Shown here in pieces: positions 61,500 through 64,000 of a stretch of DNA of 64,000 bases (its first letter is position 1; the number at the start of each line of letters is the position of its first letter). This DNA comes from Arachnia propionica (GTDB lineage Bacteria; Actinomycetota; Actinomycetes; Propionibacteriales; Propionibacteriaceae): positions 1 to 64,000 of the forward strand of contig NZ_RQZG01000012.1 of the NCBI RefSeq assembly GCF_003859805.1, in the 5' to 3' direction. Under the pieces are notes generated by a model. That model was given only the letters and a program-made list of their open reading frames with translations, was not told where the DNA came from and searched no databases. The translations under genes were made by a program, and so were the position numbers.

Positions 61500-62446
61500 G
61501 CCGCGACCAGATGTCGGCCCCGGCCATCGAACAGTTCGCCGGGAAGGGAGCGGCACGGGCCGCCCGCCGTCGCGCCATCCGCAACGGTGAGGTGCCGCAG
61601 TCCAGGGGCGCCGCATTCGGGGTGGATCGTCGGCCGGGGATCTTCACCTACCTCTTCCTCGCCATCGTCGTGGCGGCCTGCTTCGCCCCGCTCTACTACT
61701 CCCTCATCCTGGCCTCCCACACCGGTGCCGAGGTGGCCCAGAAATCGCTGCCGTCACTGTTGCCCGGTGGAGAGCTGCTGGTGAACCTGCAGCGGGTCTT
61801 CGAATCCGACATCAAGATCTGGCAGGCGGTCTGGAACTCCGTCATCGTCGCGGTGGTCACCGCCGTCTCGGTGATGCTCACCTCCACCCTGGCCGGCTTC
61901 GCCTTCTCCAAGCTGCGCTTCAAGGGAAGCAACGCTCTGCTGGTCTTCATCATCGCCACCATGGCCGTCCCCGCCCAGCTGGGCGTGGTGCCGCTGTTCA
62001 TGATCATGGCCAAGCTGGGCTGGGTCGGTGAGCTGCAGGCCGTCATCGTGCCCGGTCTGGCCTCGGCCTTCGGGGTGTTCTGGATGACCCAGTACCTGCG
62101 CGGTGCCCTGCCCTACGAGCTGGTGGAGGCCGCCCGTGTCGACGGCTGCTCCATGATCCGCACCTTCTGGCACGTGGCCCTGCCCGCCGCCCGCCCCGCC
62201 ATGTCGATGCTCGGCATGTTCACCTTCGTGGGCTCGTGGACCAGCTTCTTCTGGCCCTTCATCGTCCTGGGCTCGAAGAACCCGACGCTGCCCGTCGCCC
62301 TGACCCTGCTGCAGGGTCGCTACTTCACCGACTACTCACTCGTCATGACCGGGGTCCTCATCACGACCGTCCCGCTCATGATCCTGTTCATCTTCGCCGG
62401 TCGGCAGCTCGTCGCCGGTGTCATGCAAGGAGCTGTCAAGGGATGA
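61496..62446 (+). CDS. ABC sugar importer permease 2
   Basis: Protein of 316 residues with six membrane segments, MalG/CebG-like. The EAA loop reads VEAARVDGCSMIRTFWHVAL. It opens with a basic cytoplasmic N-terminus (GKGAARAARRRAIRNGEV). Its ATG overlaps the end of permease 1 and its stop overlaps the glucosidase start (ATGA), so all are translated together. No ATPase gene follows. In related actinobacteria such importers share one multifunctional ATPase (MsiK) encoded elsewhere. Confidence 0.92.
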   Translation: MSRDQMSAPAIEQFAGKGAARAARRRAIRNGEVPQSRGAAFGVDRRPGIFTYLFLAIVVAACFAPLYYSLILASHTGAEVAQKSLPSLLPGGELLVNLQRVFESDIKIWQAVWNSVIVAVVTAVSVMLTSTLAGFAFSKLRFKGSNALLVFIIATMAVPAQLGVVPLFMIMAKLGWVGELQAVIVPGLASAFGVFWMTQYLRGALPYELVEAARVDGCSMIRTFWHVALPAARPAMSMLGMFTFVGSWTSFFWPFIVLGSKNPTLPVALTLLQGRYFTDYSLVMTGVLITTVPLMILFIFAGRQLVAGVMQGAVKG

Positions 62447-63855
62447 CCACCTACGAATTCCCCGAGGATTTCCTCTTCGGGGCCGCCACCGCCGCCTTCC
62501 AGATCGAGGGCGGGGACGTCGACGGGCGCGGCCGCTCCGTGTGGGACGCGTTCTGTGAGCAGCCCGGCCGCATCCTCGACGGCAGCAACGGGCTCATGGC
62601 CTGCGACCACTACAACCGGATGCCCGAGGACGTCGCCCTGATGAAGGAGCTGGGGCTGAACGCCTACCGCTTCTCCACCTCCTGGGCCAGGGTCTGCCCC
62701 GACGGGAGGACCGTCAACCCCAAGGGAGTGGACTTCTACTCCCGGCTCGTCGACGAGCTGCTCGCCGCCGGGATCACGCCCTGGGTGACGCTGTTCCACT
62801 GGGAGACCCCGGAGGCGCTGGAGCTGGAGGGCGGCTGGACCAACCGGGAGACCGCCCACCGGTTCGCCGATTTCACAGGCGTCATGGCCGAGGCCCTCGG
62901 TGATCGCGTCGAGACCTTCACCACCCTCAACGAGGCCTGGTGCGCCTCCTTCCTGTCGTATGCGGGTGGGGTGCACGCGCCCGGCCGGGTGGAGCCGCGC
63001 GCCGCCGTCGCGGCCGCCCACCACCTGCTGCTCGCGCACGGACTGGGGGTGAAGGCGCTGCGGGCCGCCGGTGACTTCCAGGTCGGCATCACCGTCAACA
63101 CCACCTACTCGCACCCCCACGACCCCGACAACCCGGCCGACGTGGACGCCGCCCGTCGCGTCGACGGTGGGTTCATGCGATTCTTCCTCGACCCGATCTT
63201 CAGGGGTTCCTACCCCGCCGACGTGCTGGAGGACATGGCCGAGGCCGGGCTGAAGGAACTGGCCACGCCCGAGGACCTCGCGATCATCCATCAACCCATC
63301 GACGTGCTCGGTGTCAACTTCTACAACGGCTCGGTCCACGCCGGGGCCGAGCCGGGCGCGGTCCGCGAGGTCACCGTCGATGAGCACGGGTACGAGCACG
63401 CCTCTCCCATGGTCGGCAGCGAGACGGTGCAGCCGAAGCTCCGCGACCTGCCGCAGACCTCGATGGGCTGGGAGGTCCTGGCCGAGGACTTCCGGCTCAC
63501 GCTGGAACGCATCCACCGCGACTACACCGGTCCCGCCGGGATCCCGATCGTCGTGACGGAGAACGGGGCCGCCTACCGGGACGTCCCCGACGAGAACGGC
63601 TTCGTCGACGACACCGACGATCGGCTGGCCTACATCCGGGACCACCTCGTCGCGCTCCACCAGGCCATGGCCAACGGTGCCGACGTGCGCGGCTACCTGG
63701 TGTGGTCGTTCCTCGACAACTTCGAGTGGGCGATGGGCTACACGGAGCGGTTCGGGATCGTGCGTGTCGACTACGACACCTTCACGCGCACCCCGAAGGC
63801 CAGCGCCCTGTGGTACGCCGATGTCGCCCGCACCCACCGGTTCGAGGTGCCGTGA
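62443..63855 (+). CDS. Glycoside hydrolase family 1 beta-glucosidase
   Basis: Protein of 470 residues, usual GH1 length. N-terminal FPEDFLFGAATAAFQIEGGD; acid/base Glu164 in TTLNEAW; nucleophile Glu373 in IVVTENGAA; and near the end the aglycone-site WSFLDNFEWAMGYTERFGIV. There is no signal peptide, so it cleaves imported beta-glucosides or oligosaccharides in the cytoplasm. It overlaps permease 2 and the next gene by four bases. The LacI/CebR-like operator upstream of the operon fits induction by a beta-glucoside or cellobiose. Confidence 0.96.
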   Translation: MTTYEFPEDFLFGAATAAFQIEGGDVDGRGRSVWDAFCEQPGRILDGSNGLMACDHYNRMPEDVALMKELGLNAYRFSTSWARVCPDGRTVNPKGVDFYSRLVDELLAAGITPWVTLFHWETPEALELEGGWTNRETAHRFADFTGVMAEALGDRVETFTTLNEAWCASFLSYAGGVHAPGRVEPRAAVAAAHHLLLAHGLGVKALRAAGDFQVGITVNTTYSHPHDPDNPADVDAARRVDGGFMRFFLDPIFRGSYPADVLEDMAEAGLKELATPEDLAIIHQPIDVLGVNFYNGSVHAGAEPGAVREVTVDEHGYEHASPMVGSETVQPKLRDLPQTSMGWEVLAEDFRLTLERIHRDYTGPAGIPIVVTENGAAYRDVPDENGFVDDTDDRLAYIRDHLVALHQAMANGADVRGYLVWSFLDNFEWAMGYTERFGIVRVDYDTFTRTPKASALWYADVARTHRFEVP

Positions 63856-64000
63856 GTCGCGCACTGTTCCTGGGTGGGCCGGGCAACATCTCCGAGTCCA
63901 CCATCGCGCGACTGCTGGAGCTGGGCTGGGAGGTCGCGGTGCTCAAGCGCAGCCCCGGCGGGCTGCTGGGATTGGACGTCCGGGTCTTCCAGGGGGATCG
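63852..64000 (+). CDS. NAD-dependent epimerase/dehydratase-like protein (N-terminus only)
   Basis: The GTG at 63852 overlaps the glucosidase stop (GTGA). The 49 visible residues read SRALFLGGPGNISESTIARL, then LELGWEVAVLKRSPGG. They begin a Rossmann fold with G-G-x-G-x-I, the extended short-chain dehydrogenase (sugar epimerase) type. The gene runs out of the window and is in the same operon. Confidence 0.75.
   Translation, partial: MSRALFLGGPGNISESTIARLLELGWEVAVLKRSPGGLLGLDVRVFQGD

Noticed and set aside
62332-63864. A 510-residue minus-strand open frame at the right end
   Set aside because: Antisense to the GH1 enzyme, whose both catalytic Glu residues are intact.

Overview
The window is about 64 kb of very GC-rich DNA with dense gene packing, GTG starts, many four-base start/stop overlaps and several apparently leaderless genes. 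It comes from a high-GC Gram-positive actinobacterium. A Propionibacteriaceae-like host is my best guess from gene content (proton-pumping pyrophosphatase, FemX plus alanine-racemase pair, Zur-type second L36), but nothing here fixes the genus. There are no rRNA genes, no CRISPR array and no prophage. Mobile DNA is limited to a transposase tail at the left edge.

Region by region. 0-16 kb: YaaA, a secreted HAD phosphatase lipoprotein, a class A penicillin-binding protein, a GT-C-like membrane protein, SRPBCC proteins, an orphan Phd-type antitoxin missed by ORF length cut-offs, an alanine-racemase-like/FemX pair, a DUF4282 protein, a K+-independent H+-pyrophosphatase with a lipobox-like N-terminus, a rhamnose-mutarotase-like protein and a TetR regulator. 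16-24 kb: a SigJ-type ECF sigma factor with its FAD oxidoreductase, an AT-richer orphan gene of unknown function, a PF09818-type ATPase, and an HxlR regulator divergent from an oxidoreductase. 24-38 kb: housekeeping genes (citrate synthase, a PRPP synthetase-like enzyme, IlvE, NUDIX), MFS transporters (one with a nonsense codon), YceI and ArsR with readable operators, PAC2, a secreted HELTH metallopeptidase and a ROK regulator. 37.7-39 kb: a zinc-independent L36 paralogue divergent from a degenerate CobW-like protein across a Zur-like site. 39-42.6 kb: a decayed M48 peptidase, a GT-C-like membrane protein and a Q/P/Y-rich membrane protein. 42.6-49.5 kb: tRNA-Leu(CAG), then a complete type I Wadjet (JetABCD) anti-plasmid operon. 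49.6-53.5 kb: a tandem family of Tat-type lipoproteins with a decayed third member. 53.6-64 kb: a carbohydrate island with a sugar isomerase and Gfo/Idh dehydrogenase, a divergent methylmalonate-semialdehyde dehydrogenase, a nucleoside-hydrolase-like enzyme, an ABC importer without an ATPase gene, a GH1 beta-glucosidase and the start of an epimerase.

The most unusual structure is a family of three intergenic arrays (about 23.87-24.07, 33.24-33.45 and 42.84-42.95 kb). Each is built from 13-bp units (TTCGCCTGYCYTG on one strand) repeated every 19-20 bp, about two helical turns. A block of forward units is followed by a block of reverse units. Two arrays have 11 units in mirror arrangement (4+7 and 7+4); the third has 3+3 and sits just upstream of the Wadjet promoter. 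They do not fit any repeat class I recognise. A second dispersed family, starting CGCTGGTCGAG, occurs at about 18.16, 34.54 and 57.6-57.7 kb.
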